A stretch of 64,000 nucleotides of DNA from Mariniflexile sp. TRM1-10 (lineage in GTDB: Bacteria > Bacteroidota > Bacteroidia > Flavobacteriales > Flavobacteriaceae), in the NCBI RefSeq assembly GCF_003425985.1, contig NZ_CP022985.1, positions 1,339,501 to 1,403,500 on the forward strand, written 5' to 3'. Position numbers and translations under genes: made by a program. The notes under the pieces were generated by a model. It ran no database searches, was not told the origin of the DNA, and worked only from the letters and a program-made list of their open reading frames with translations. Positions 17,547 through 24,729 of the stretch are shown in pieces. How positions within the stretch are numbered: position 1 is the first letter of the stretch; each line of letters begins with the position of its first letter.

Positions 17547-17571
17547 ACTCCAAAAATAAGTCTCTAGAAAT
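17547..17571. repeat. Left 25-bp direct repeat (attachment-site-like)
   Basis: This is identical to 22502-22526 across 25 bases and carries the core AAATAAGTCTCTAGAAAT. Flanking bases differ on both sides. Translated on the minus strand it still encodes the ISRDLFLE end of Aat, followed by an alternative short tail to a stop. Confidence 0.85.
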
Positions 17572-17597
17572 GGTTTAAAGCGGGTTTTATATAAATG

Positions 17598-18110
17598 TTA
17601 TACCCAGTCACTTCTATTAATAATCATATTTATAGCTTTCCAATGCGCTCCTTTGACAACTGAGGTTGATGTTTTATTTTTATTTATTTTAAATCCAACT
17701 TTTTCATAGCATTTTATAGCACCTGTATTCCAATCAAACACATTCAATTCAGCTTTTTCTTTATTCAATTCATTAAATGCTATTTCTAAAAGCGATTTTA
17801 TTATTTTCTCTCCGTAGCCTTTTCCTCTTTTAGTTTTGTCTCCAATTAAAATTCTACAAATTTTAATTGGATTTGTCTCTTCCGATGAAGAAATTTCTGC
17901 ATGTCCAATGACTATATTAGTAACCGAGTCAATAACCTTAAAAGGCAATCTTTCTTTGTTGCCTATATAACCATATAGTTGCTCATTTGTTAATGGAAAA
18001 ATAAAAATAGGACCCGCAAATTGAATTAAGGTTTCCTCATCATAAGCCCATTTAATAAGTCTATCGAAATCTTTTTCTTCAAATAATTCAAGTTTGATTA
18101 TTTCGGACAT
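17598..18110 (-). CDS. GNAT family N-acetyltransferase
   Basis: A 170-residue acetyltransferase of the RimJ/RimL-like type. The acetyl-CoA binding motif A is in ILIGDKTKRGKGYGEKIIKSLLEIAF, where the (R/Q)xxGxG signature reads KRGKGYG. It is followed by ELNVFDWNTGAIKCYEKVGFK, the classical motif B with N and GF residues. The substrate is unknown; relatives modify amines, peptides or antibiotics. It is the last gene of the island and lies 6 bases after the DinB gene, so they probably share a transcript. Confidence 0.88.
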   Translation of the reverse strand: MSEIIKLELFEEKDFDRLIKWAYDEETLIQFAGPIFIFPLTNEQLYGYIGNKERLPFKVIDSVTNIVIGHAEISSSEETNPIKICRILIGDKTKRGKGYGEKIIKSLLEIAFNELNKEKAELNVFDWNTGAIKCYEKVGFKINKNKTSTSVVKGAHWKAINMIINRSDWV

Positions 18111-18116
18111 TTATTT

Positions 18117-18638
18117 TTATTTTGACTGTAAATATCTTTCCTTAATTATTTTACAATGGTGGGTTGAATGTCCAGAGATTTTCCATCCCACAATTCTCGG
18201 AGTCAATTCTTGCTTGTTCCCAGTTCCTATATAATCAAGGGAATCTAAATTTAAAGATTTAAAAAGTTCAATTGTAGAATTTCGTACAGCAATAAATTCA
18301 TTTTTTATTTGCTCAAGATTTAAGTTTTCCGAGTTGTCAATTTTAGCATATTCATTTTCGTCAAAACCAGGTAAATCCGTTTTATCATTTTTGCTAAATC
18401 TAAGCGCTCTATATGAATGAACTCTTTCGGAATCGCATATATGTTTCAGTGCTTGTTTGATAGTCCATTTATTTTCCTCGTATTTATAATTGGACATGGA
18501 ATTATCAATTCCGTTTATTAAATCAATGATCTCATTTTTTGAAATTGTTAGCGATTCAATTAAATCATTACCTTTTGCGATTAAAAGAAACGGACTAAAA
18601 TATAATTTCGGATCAATATTTTTAGGTTTTTCTATCAT
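18117..18638 (-). CDS. DinB family (YfiT/DfsB-like) metal-binding protein
   Basis: A 173-residue four-helix-bundle protein. The histidines expected to hold the metal are at H66 (LKHICDSERVHSY) and H157 and H161 (SGHSTHH), with W58 in the conserved KWTIKQAL segment. DinB-like proteins include thiol transferases that use bacillithiol and S-transferases for small toxic compounds; the substrate here is unknown. The start ATG at 18638 is followed upstream by a non-coding spacer. Confidence 0.87.
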   Translation of the reverse strand: MIEKPKNIDPKLYFSPFLLIAKGNDLIESLTISKNEIIDLINGIDNSMSNYKYEENKWTIKQALKHICDSERVHSYRALRFSKNDKTDLPGFDENEYAKIDNSENLNLEQIKNEFIAVRNSTIELFKSLNLDSLDYIGTGNKQELTPRIVGWKISGHSTHHCKIIKERYLQSK

Positions 18639-18767
18639 TTCATTAAATTAACGGTGTTTGTTTGTAAAGCTACGTATTTCCACGAGGATTTTCCTATGGA
18701 AAATCTAAGTTTGGTTGCAGTATTAAACACAATATCTCGTTGCTACAGCGGTGTTGGCAAATCGTTT
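18639..18767. repeat. Island spacer 1
   Basis: This 129-base spacer carries a hairpin with stem GATTTTCC / GGAAAATC near 18687-18705 and the word GTTGGCAA (18753-18760), just past the stop of the next gene upstream. GTTGGCAA recurs in the same place in spacer 2, and its complement TTGCCAAC begins the repeated part of spacers 2 and 3. Confidence 0.5.
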
Positions 18768-19244
18768 TTAATATCCACGTCCAAAAGCTTTTCCGTCTGT
18801 TACCATTTTTTTCGTTCTCCTAATTCCCAAAAATGTGAAAATCAGAGTGAAAATCGGCAAATAGAATGGAAGTTTTGATTTGAAAAAATAGTAAGCCAAA
18901 AAGTCCAATACAATTCCGAATGTGATATATTTTATTTTGTTTGTTCCTTTATGTCTAAAGTCTCTTTCGTGGATTAAATATTGTCCAGTTTTCAGAATAT
19001 ATTTATTATATAATTCCAATTGAGTTTTAGTTCCAGTTGGTAAGTCAGTTGTTTTTAATTCGTCAATATATTCCGCAATCAGAGTTTTATATTTTTCCGA
19101 TTCCTTGTTATGATGAAATTTAAGAAGTTGATTAGTAATATTCAGAGTAGAATTGTAATTTACGTTTCCTTTTATTTCCTCAGATTCAGATTCGAATAGC
19201 TTTATAAACTCGTCTAATTTTTCTTTTAAAGTTTCGTTGCTCAT
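18768..19244 (-). CDS. Unknown small membrane protein
   Basis: A 158-residue protein I do not recognise. The first 100 residues are hydrophilic and likely helical, beginning MSNETLKEKLDEFIKLFESE. Two hydrophobic segments follow at about 105-121 and 126-141, with a basic tail (IRRTKKMVTDGKAFGRG). The two membrane segments near the C-terminus suggest a helical cytoplasmic domain anchored in the inner membrane. Codon use is AT-rich like the other island genes. It is separated from its neighbours by repeat-bearing spacers. Confidence 0.7.
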   Translation of the reverse strand: MSNETLKEKLDEFIKLFESESEEIKGNVNYNSTLNITNQLLKFHHNKESEKYKTLIAEYIDELKTTDLPTGTKTQLELYNKYILKTGQYLIHERDFRHKGTNKIKYITFGIVLDFLAYYFFKSKLPFYLPIFTLIFTFLGIRRTKKMVTDGKAFGRGY

Positions 19245-19616
19245 TAATTATCGAAAATTTCTAAATATTTGCCAACAACCATATAACCACAATAAATAGC
19301 AATACAATTATAGTTATATCCTTTATATGTTTACGAATATAATAAAAAACCACCTACAAAAAACAAATGACATTTTAAAAATGTAGGCCTTACAGCGGTT
19401 TTATTTTCCTCCCATTCGGCTGATCCTTCACCTTTGCGTTAACCCAAGAAGTCAATGCTTCGGAGTATGGAGGATTACCGCTAACGGGGTTATATACGGT
19501 TTGTGCGACGTAAAAATCAGAGATTTTTCCGATGTAGCAATATTATTATTGAATGCTTGCCAGTTTATATTAGTTTAAATTTAAGCGTGAATTAGGATAC
19601 GGTTGGCAACTGCCTT
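19245..19616. repeat. Island spacer 2, carrying copy A of a 208-bp repeat
   Basis: Positions 19269-19476 closely match 20910-21116 in spacer 3, from TTGCCAACAACCATATAACC to GCTTCGGAGTATGGAGGATT, in the same orientation. The rest of the spacer has a hairpin (AAAAATC / GATTTTT near 19513-19530) and ends with GTTGGCAA (19602-19609) right after the acetyltransferase gene. No open frame of note was seen. Confidence 0.7.
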
Positions 19617-20366
19617 TTATAACTTTATGTCAAAATACTGTCCCAATTTCTCCTCAAACTCACTTTCATTAAATTCTATTTCTTCCTCAATTCCAAATCG
19701 AGTAATCTTTAATAGTGAATTATTGAGCGTAAGTCTGCCATTAGGTTTTGCAATTGAGATTAATTTCTTTTTGGTAAAATGAGAATCTTCATTAGTTTGA
19801 TGAAATTCGCATCTTTCTTGGAATTCATATAGCTCTCGCTCTTCATTTTGAAAAATATATTGAGGAATTAAGTCATTATTTTTTAGCTCATTTATGCAAT
19901 AATAATCAACGCTGTATTTGTCAAATTGAAATTCTCCATAACTATCTATAATCTTTCGGTTTAATTCCAATTTCAGAGGCTCTAAAGAAAATTTCCCAAA
20001 CCCTACATCAACTAAAAAATCTTGATTTTCCAAATTGACAATAATCGCCATATGGTCATATTCGGGACTATATTCGCCGTTTTTTGTGTGAACTTGTGCG
20101 GAAATTAGTTTGGCATTAAAACCGATTTCCATAAGAAGTTGATGAAATAATCCATTTAGTTCATAGCAGAATCCTCCTCGTTTTCGGATGACTACTTTTC
20201 TATAAATGTCGTTTATTGACAGGCTTATTTTTGTGCCATAATGGATGTCCAAGTTTTCAAAAGGGATATTAAGCAGATGGTGTTTTTGAAGTTTGTAAAG
20301 AACATCTTTATTGGGACTAAGTGTGTCGTGAAAATTTATTCTACTTAAATAAGCCTGTAATTCCAT
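19617..20366 (-). CDS. Arylamine N-acetyltransferase
   Basis: A 249-residue NAT transferring acetyl from acetyl-CoA to arylamines and hydrazines. The catalytic triad is clear: C67 in RGGFCYELNGLF, H105 in YDHMAIIV and D120 in LVDVGFG. The N-terminal helical domain with LLNIPFENLDIHYG matches the family. It starts 4 bases after the upstream FMN reductase gene, so the pair is co-transcribed. Such enzymes can inactivate aromatic amine drugs or act in secondary metabolism; the natural substrate here is unknown. Confidence 0.93.
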   Translation of the reverse strand: MELQAYLSRINFHDTLSPNKDVLYKLQKHHLLNIPFENLDIHYGTKISLSINDIYRKVVIRKRGGFCYELNGLFHQLLMEIGFNAKLISAQVHTKNGEYSPEYDHMAIIVNLENQDFLVDVGFGKFSLEPLKLELNRKIIDSYGEFQFDKYSVDYYCINELKNNDLIPQYIFQNEERELYEFQERCEFHQTNEDSHFTKKKLISIAKPNGRLTLNNSLLKITRFGIEEEIEFNESEFEEKLGQYFDIKL

Positions 20367-20370
20367 TATG

Positions 20371-20877
20371 CTATTGTATTGAAATGATGAATGTATTCAA
20401 CTCATTTTTTACAGAAATAGGTATAGTTTCGCTTTCAATCCAACAATGTACATCTGATATATAATTCATTCCAAGGTATTTAGCGGTTTCAATAAAAGGC
20501 ATATGAAATCCATTCTTTAATTTTTTATCTGAGCCGCAACTTATAATTGCCATTTCCATACCTCTCAATTTTCTGCCTGTTTCCTTTTGTATTTTCAAAC
20601 AATCTGAAATTCTATCAAAAAATGTTTTCATAATTCCACTCATTGAATACCAATATACAGGTGTTGCAAATACTATAATCTCATAGTTATTTACGATTTC
20701 TTTTATTAATGGATGAAAATCATCCTCTATATTTTTGAATTCATAATCAAATTCCGATATGTTCTTAGTTTTTAAATCAATGATAGGATAATACGTTTTT
20801 TTACTAACATAAGAAACTATTTTCCTTGTTTCTCCGTCGCTATTTGAGCTCCCAAGAATTATAATTCCTTTCTTCAT
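20371..20877 (-). CDS. NAD(P)H-dependent flavodoxin-fold FMN reductase
   Basis: A 168-residue protein of the flavodoxin-like fold. The FMN phosphate loop is GSSNSDGETRKIVSYV near the N-terminus, and the flavin-facing motif is FATPVYWYSMSGIMKTFFDR in the middle. A third flavin loop is at AIISCGSDKK. These features mark the NADPH-dependent FMN reductase/quinone reductase group. It is the first gene of a two-gene unit with the arylamine N-acetyltransferase, which could suggest sequential processing of nitro- or quinone-type aromatics, an inference only. Confidence 0.87.
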   Translation of the reverse strand: MKKGIIILGSSNSDGETRKIVSYVSKKTYYPIIDLKTKNISEFDYEFKNIEDDFHPLIKEIVNNYEIIVFATPVYWYSMSGIMKTFFDRISDCLKIQKETGRKLRGMEMAIISCGSDKKLKNGFHMPFIETAKYLGMNYISDVHCWIESETIPISVKNELNTFIISIQ

Positions 20878-21180
20878 GTGCCTTGTAATTTGTCTGTATT
20901 TTTAGGTTGTTGCCAACAACCATATAACCACAATAGATAGTAATAAAATTAAAGTTATATTCTTTGTATGTTTACGAATATAACAAAAATCCACCTACAA
21001 AAAACAAACGGCATTTTAAAAAATAGGCATTACAGCAGTTTTATTTTCCTCCCATTCGCCTGATCCTTCTCCTTGGCGTTAGCCCTAGAAGTCAATGCTT
21101 CGGAGTATGGAGGATTCATGTCAACGTTTACGATATGATCAACTTCAATTGACTACATCGACTTGTTGCCAAAAGTTATT
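20878..21180. repeat. Island spacer 3, carrying copy B of the 208-bp repeat
   Basis: Positions 20910-21116 form the second copy of the spacer repeat. It is entered through the palindrome GGTTGTTGCCAACAACC (20905-20921). After it, 21122-21160 is a 39-base word (CAACGTTTA.GATAT...) that recurs at 22380-22418 on the other side of the PQQ gene with 29 of 39 bases matching by my count. Nothing coding was seen. Confidence 0.7.
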
Positions 21181-22362
21181 CTATTGAAGTTTACATGCAT
21201 AAACATATCCATTTGCATCGCCAAAATACATAATCCCTTTATCCACTATCGGGGTTGATAGGATTGCTCCTAAATCAAGGATTTTCTTTTCTGAAGCTTC
21301 TGAATCCTTACCGTATAATTCAAAACCGGTTTTAAATTCATCTTTCTCATTGTAAACCGTATGATAATTTCTTTTACTGCCATGAGTCTGAAAAACTTGT
21401 TCTAATGCTCCTTTTAACTTATTAAGCCTATACAATTTGCCATTGAAACACCCGAAATAGATATCATTTTCAAACAATACCGCTTTGCCATACACACGCA
21501 TATTTATAGGATAGGAATATGCTTCGTAGCCATTTTTTGCAGATAACCCACAAAATCTGTGGGAATCCGAGGTTCCAAAATAAACAACATCATCAACTAT
21601 AAGAGGCGTAGCAATAATCCAGCTTCCCTTTTCTTTCATATTCCATAGTCCTCGTCCTGTCTCAATATTTAAAGCATACATATTATAATCCCTACTCCCA
21701 AAAATTAAGGCATTTTCATAAATAGCAGCTCCTTTTTGAATTTCTCCTTTAGGAAAATAAACATCACCAACTGTTCTAAATTTCCAAACCAAATCGCCAT
21801 TATTAGCACTTAATGCATAAAAGTGCCCATCAAAACTACCTACATAAACCTTGTCCTTATAAACCAATGGGGTTGCGTGCACAATATCATCCGTTTTAAA
21901 CTTCCAGATTAGTGTTCCACTACTCGGTTCAATGGCATAAATATTTCCGTCACCACTCCCAACAAACACTTTATTATCTGAGTATACTGGCGATGAAAGA
22001 TAATAATCCCACATGTCCAATCTTTTTTCTCCATTTGTTTTAAATTTCCATTGCTCTTGTGCATTTCTTTTGTCAATAGAATACACGAATCCATCGGTAC
22101 TGTTAAAAATCACAGAACCATTGTACAGTAAGGGTTGAGATTTAATTTCCCCTCCTGTTCTGAATTTCCATTTCAATCTGCCGTTTTCCTTATCCAAAGC
22201 ATATAAACATGAATCATTGCTTCCAATGTATAGTGTATTATCATCAACTGCAGGTGATGAATAAACGCCACCTTCTGTTGGGAAATCCCAAACTAACGAA
22301 CTTTGTCCGTAAACAACAGAAGATAAAAAAGTAAATATGATAAGTTTATATATCTGGTTCAT
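21181..22362 (-). CDS. Secreted PQQ-like beta-propeller repeat protein
   Basis: A 393-residue protein with a signal peptide (about 1-19, IIFTFLSSVVYG) followed by some seven propeller blades of the type LYIGSNDSCLYALDKENGRL.WKF. Recurring words are YALD, GxLxWKFxT and VYVGSxDGxxYAL, as in BamB and PQQ-dehydrogenase propellers. No catalytic calcium/PQQ ligands are evident, so I regard it as a binding or scaffold propeller in the periplasm or on the surface. It is the first gene of the island after aat and is flanked by a short direct repeat (21122-21160 and 22380-22418). Confidence 0.87.
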   Translation of the reverse strand: MNQIYKLIIFTFLSSVVYGQSSLVWDFPTEGGVYSSPAVDDNTLYIGSNDSCLYALDKENGRLKWKFRTGGEIKSQPLLYNGSVIFNSTDGFVYSIDKRNAQEQWKFKTNGEKRLDMWDYYLSSPVYSDNKVFVGSGDGNIYAIEPSSGTLIWKFKTDDIVHATPLVYKDKVYVGSFDGHFYALSANNGDLVWKFRTVGDVYFPKGEIQKGAAIYENALIFGSRDYNMYALNIETGRGLWNMKEKGSWIIATPLIVDDVVYFGTSDSHRFCGLSAKNGYEAYSYPINMRVYGKAVLFENDIYFGCFNGKLYRLNKLKGALEQVFQTHGSKRNYHTVYNEKDEFKTGFELYGKDSEASEKKILDLGAILSTPIVDKGIMYFGDANGYVYACKLQ

Positions 22363-22379
22363 CTGGATTTAATTTTTAC

Positions 22380-22418
22380 CAACGTTTAAGATATCGTTTG
22401 TTTTAATTGATTATATCG
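22380..22418. repeat. 39-base repeat upstream of the PQQ propeller gene
   Basis: It matches 21122-21160 at 29 of 39 positions in the same orientation, starting with CAACGTTTA and ending in ATCG. The two copies bracket the propeller gene like cassette borders. Confidence 0.55.
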
Positions 22419-22487
22419 GCTATTACTGAAATAAATTCAACACAAACAAACGAAGATAGCTGAAATCAAACACAAAACCTATACTAT

Positions 22488-23117
22488 TTAAAGGCTTAAA
22501 TACTCCAAAAATAAGTCTCTAGAAATATTTTCAGCTCCCAAACTCTCCAGGTGGTTGGTGTAGACTTGGCAATCAATCAGTTTATAATGGGTGTTTTGAA
22601 TGAATGTAATAAACGCTACTTTACTAGCATTACTTATTTTGGCAAACATGCTCTCGCCACAAAACACGCCGTTGTTTAAATCGATTCCGTAGAAACCACC
22701 AATTAGCTTGTCTTTATCCCAAACCTCAACCGATTTTGCATAACCTAAATCGTGCAGTTTTACGTAAGCCTCAATCATGTCGTTAGTAATCCAAGTGCCT
22801 GCTTGTCCGTCTCGCTTGGCTTTGGAACATGCGGTTATTACCGCTCTAAAATCTTTATTTACCGTAACCACATAGCCTTTATTTTTTAATACTTGTTTCA
22901 TGCTTTTTGAAACTTTCAACTTTTCGGGAAACAGCACAAAACGTGGGTTGGGAGACCACCATAAAAGGGGTTCTCCTTCATTAAACCATGGAAATATACC
23001 CTGTTTATAGGCTTGTATTAAACGTGCTTCCGATAAATCGCCTCCAATAGCCAACAAACCATCTGGGGAGGCTTCGGTAACATCGGGGAATTTTATGTCT
23101 TGGGTTAGGTAGTGCAT
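22488..23117 (-). CDS. aat: Leucyl/phenylalanyl-tRNA--protein transferase
   Basis: A 209-residue Aat, the N-end-rule enzyme that adds Leu or Phe from charged tRNA to proteins starting with Lys or Arg, marking them for ClpAP. Signatures seen: FPDVTEASPDGLLAIGGDLS, YKQGIFPWFNEGEPLLWWSP, PRFVLFPEKLKVSKSMKQ, GTWITNDMIEAYVKLHDLGY, and GGFYGIDLNNGVFCGESMF. The C-terminal codons (ISRDLFLE) are inside the 25-bp repeat, so the last few residues may come from the island rather than the original gene. Confidence 0.96.
   Translation of the reverse strand: MHYLTQDIKFPDVTEASPDGLLAIGGDLSEARLIQAYKQGIFPWFNEGEPLLWWSPNPRFVLFPEKLKVSKSMKQVLKNKGYVVTVNKDFRAVITACSKAKRDGQAGTWITNDMIEAYVKLHDLGYAKSVEVWDKDKLIGGFYGIDLNNGVFCGESMFAKISNASKVAFITFIQNTHYKLIDCQVYTNHLESLGAENISRDLFLEYLSL
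22502..22526. repeat. Right 25-bp direct repeat inside aat
   Basis: This is an exact copy of 17547-17571. On the minus strand it encodes part of ISRDLFLE near the Aat C-terminus, then continues into an island-derived tail and stop. Confidence 0.85.
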
Positions 23118-23136
23118 GGATCGCTATTCTGTAAAA

Positions 23137-23172
23137 GTAAAAAACCTCTTAGTTTTATTTAACAAAGAGGTT
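23137..23172 (-). terminator. Terminator of the DUF3127 gene
   Basis: The stem AACCTCTT / AAGAGGTT (23143-23150 and 23165-23172) is followed on the minus strand by a T-run ending about 23139. It lies between the DUF3127 stop and the aat start. Confidence 0.65.
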
Positions 23173-23183
23173 GATTTTATGAG

Positions 23184-23203
23184 ATTCCTGCCTTCGCAGG
23201 AAT
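23184..23203. repeat. Short palindrome, ATTCCTGC-CTTC-GCAGGAAT
   Basis: A perfect 8-bp stem with a CTTC loop. A closely related word (TTCTGCTTTCGCAGGAATT) is seen at 57355-57373, so it is another dispersed family. Confidence 0.55.
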
Positions 23204-23206
23204 TGA

Positions 23207-23584
23207 TTAAAACGGTAAATCGTCGTGATCGTCTTCGTTTAAATTGCCTGCTGGCTCAAAAGCATCCGTAGGCGGTACCGGTGGCAAACTACCATCAGAA
23301 CTTGCTGCTTGTAACGCTTCAATTCTCCAACCTTGAATGGAGTTGAAATATTTGGTTTCACCTTGTGGGTTTACCCATTCCCTTCCACGTAAATTGATGC
23401 TTATTTTTACTTGTTGTCCTTCTTTATAACTGTTAAGTAAATCGCATTTATCTTGCACAAACTCCACCATAATGTGTTGTGGATACTGCTCTTCCGTAGT
23501 AACTACAATTTCTCGTTTTCTAAACCCATTACCTCCAAAAGTTTGAGTTTCTCCTACCATTTTAATTCTTCCTTGAACTTCCAT
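23207..23584 (-). CDS. DUF3127 OB-fold protein with SSB-like acidic tail
   Basis: A 125-residue protein of the DUF3127 family found in Bacteroidota. The body looks like an OB-fold (EVQGRIKMVGETQTFGGNGF, FRKREIVVTT, LRGREWVNPQGETKYFNSIQGWRIE). It is followed by a proline-rich linker and an acidic tip ending DDHDDLPF. That tip mirrors the C-terminal DDDIPF motif of single-stranded DNA-binding protein, which recruits repair partners. The molecular function of DUF3127 is not established to my knowledge; an ssDNA- or partner-binding role is inference. Confidence 0.88.
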   Translation of the reverse strand: MEVQGRIKMVGETQTFGGNGFRKREIVVTTEEQYPQHIMVEFVQDKCDLLNSYKEGQQVKISINLRGREWVNPQGETKYFNSIQGWRIEALQAASSDGSLPPVPPTDAFEPAGNLNEDDHDDLPF

Positions 23585-23637
23585 TTAATCTGTATTTATT
23601 CTTATTATTTATTCTCTACTAATTTGTTGCCTAAAAT

Positions 23638-24510
23638 TTAAGATAACAATATTTTCCAAGCACTTTCAACATCCCCAAAACTTAAATAGTTACGTGCCAG
23701 TTTATGTTTTTGTCTGTATGTTTTGGTTTTTATCTTTGGATATCTTTCACTGATATCTTTAATAAAATCATCAACTTCGGCTTCGGTTGGCAAGCTTTCT
23801 ACGTTGCCCAACATCCCTAAATCGTTTCCTGTTAGCACCATGCTATTTTTAACGTCTTCAGGAAAATTATCAATCCCAATACCTAATGTGGTTAAGGGTT
23901 TTGGTATTTCAAAAAAGCCCTTCTTTGCGCGACTGTAGTAACTACCTCCTGCTCTAGCTACCAAATCTAATTTTTCTTGGTTTATGGAGCCGTCTTCATT
24001 CAAAACATCTTCATCAATATGAAGCTTTACCACTTCACAAATAACTAAATTTCCTGCCCCACCTTCAATTCCCAATTCTATGATATCGTTCACCTTACAC
24101 TCTATCTGTACGGGCGATTCTGCGACACGAAATGGTTTTACTATATCAGATTTCAACATGGTAAAACCTGCCTTTTCAAACTCGTTAACCCCTTCGGGAT
24201 ACTCGGTGCTACTTAACGATGTTTGATGAACCATATCAAAACTCACCACATTAATAACCACTTCCCTTGTCACCAATACGTTTTTAAGCGTATGCTTAAC
24301 AGTATTATCTCTTACACGACGTGATGGCGAAAAAATCAATATGGGCGGATTCGCACTAAACACATTAAAAAAGCTAAATGGCGATAAATTGGCACGTCCA
24401 TCAACATCAACAGTACTCGCAAAAGCAATAGGTCTTGGTGCCACGGCACTTAACAAATACCCATGCAATTTACTGGTTGATAAGGTTTTCGGATCTATTG
24501 AAAGCATCAA
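23638..24510 (-). CDS. Flavin reductase family protein
   Basis: A 290-residue protein with the flavin reductase-like FMN-binding split-barrel domain in the first ~210 residues. The segments APRPIAFASTVDVDGRANLSPFSFFNVFSANPP and RDNTVKHTLKNVLVTREVVINVV are typical. The last ~80 residues form a separate helical part. Such proteins bind FMN and often pass reduced flavin to oxygenases; the partner is not evident. It lies upstream of DUF3127 on the same strand with a 53-base gap. Confidence 0.88.
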   Translation of the reverse strand: MMLSIDPKTLSTSKLHGYLLSAVAPRPIAFASTVDVDGRANLSPFSFFNVFSANPPILIFSPSRRVRDNTVKHTLKNVLVTREVVINVVSFDMVHQTSLSSTEYPEGVNEFEKAGFTMLKSDIVKPFRVAESPVQIECKVNDIIELGIEGGAGNLVICEVVKLHIDEDVLNEDGSINQEKLDLVARAGGSYYSRAKKGFFEIPKPLTTLGIGIDNFPEDVKNSMVLTGNDLGMLGNVESLPTEAEVDDFIKDISERYPKIKTKTYRQKHKLARNYLSFGDVESAWKILLS

Positions 24511-24729
24511 ACTTTTTTAATTTCAACAAAACTAACAATTTATTTTCATTAATAACTTAAGAAAATAGGCTTGTTATTTCACTCAGTCACAAATATTGAA
24601 TTTTAACTATTTAAAGACCGCCTAAGCAAATGTAACCAATCTAATGTATAACAAAAAACCATTTTACTAACAACTTGGACAATAATATTAACAGATTTGC
24701 ATTATATTACCAGTCATTTAATTTAAATA
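24511..24729. other. Divergent intergenic region
   Basis: This 219-base AT-rich region lies between the flavin reductase and the histidine kinase. It contains a diverged end-like word of the MITE family (TTTAAAGACCGCCTAAGC near 24611). I did not find a convincing promoter match. Confidence 0.4.

Larger units (their letters stand above)
17547..22526. mobile_element. Accessory gene island at the 3' end of aat
   Basis: An exact 25-bp direct repeat at 17547-17571 and 22502-22526 bounds 4.95 kb of six minus-strand genes. The right-hand copy is the 3' end of aat (codons for ISRDLFLE). The gene types (GNAT, DinB, small unknown membrane protein, arylamine N-acetyltransferase, FMN reductase, PQQ-type propeller) are typical accessory cargo. 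The spacers repeat one another. No integrase or transposase gene is inside. I infer a site-specific insertion using the aat 3' end as target, mobilised from elsewhere. Confidence 0.65.

Noticed and set aside
19245..21180. Integron attC sites in the island spacers
   Set aside because: Words like GCGTTAG and TTGCCAAC/GTTGGCAA are suggestive, but I could not fit the RYYYAAC/GTTRRRY pair, and no integrase is present.
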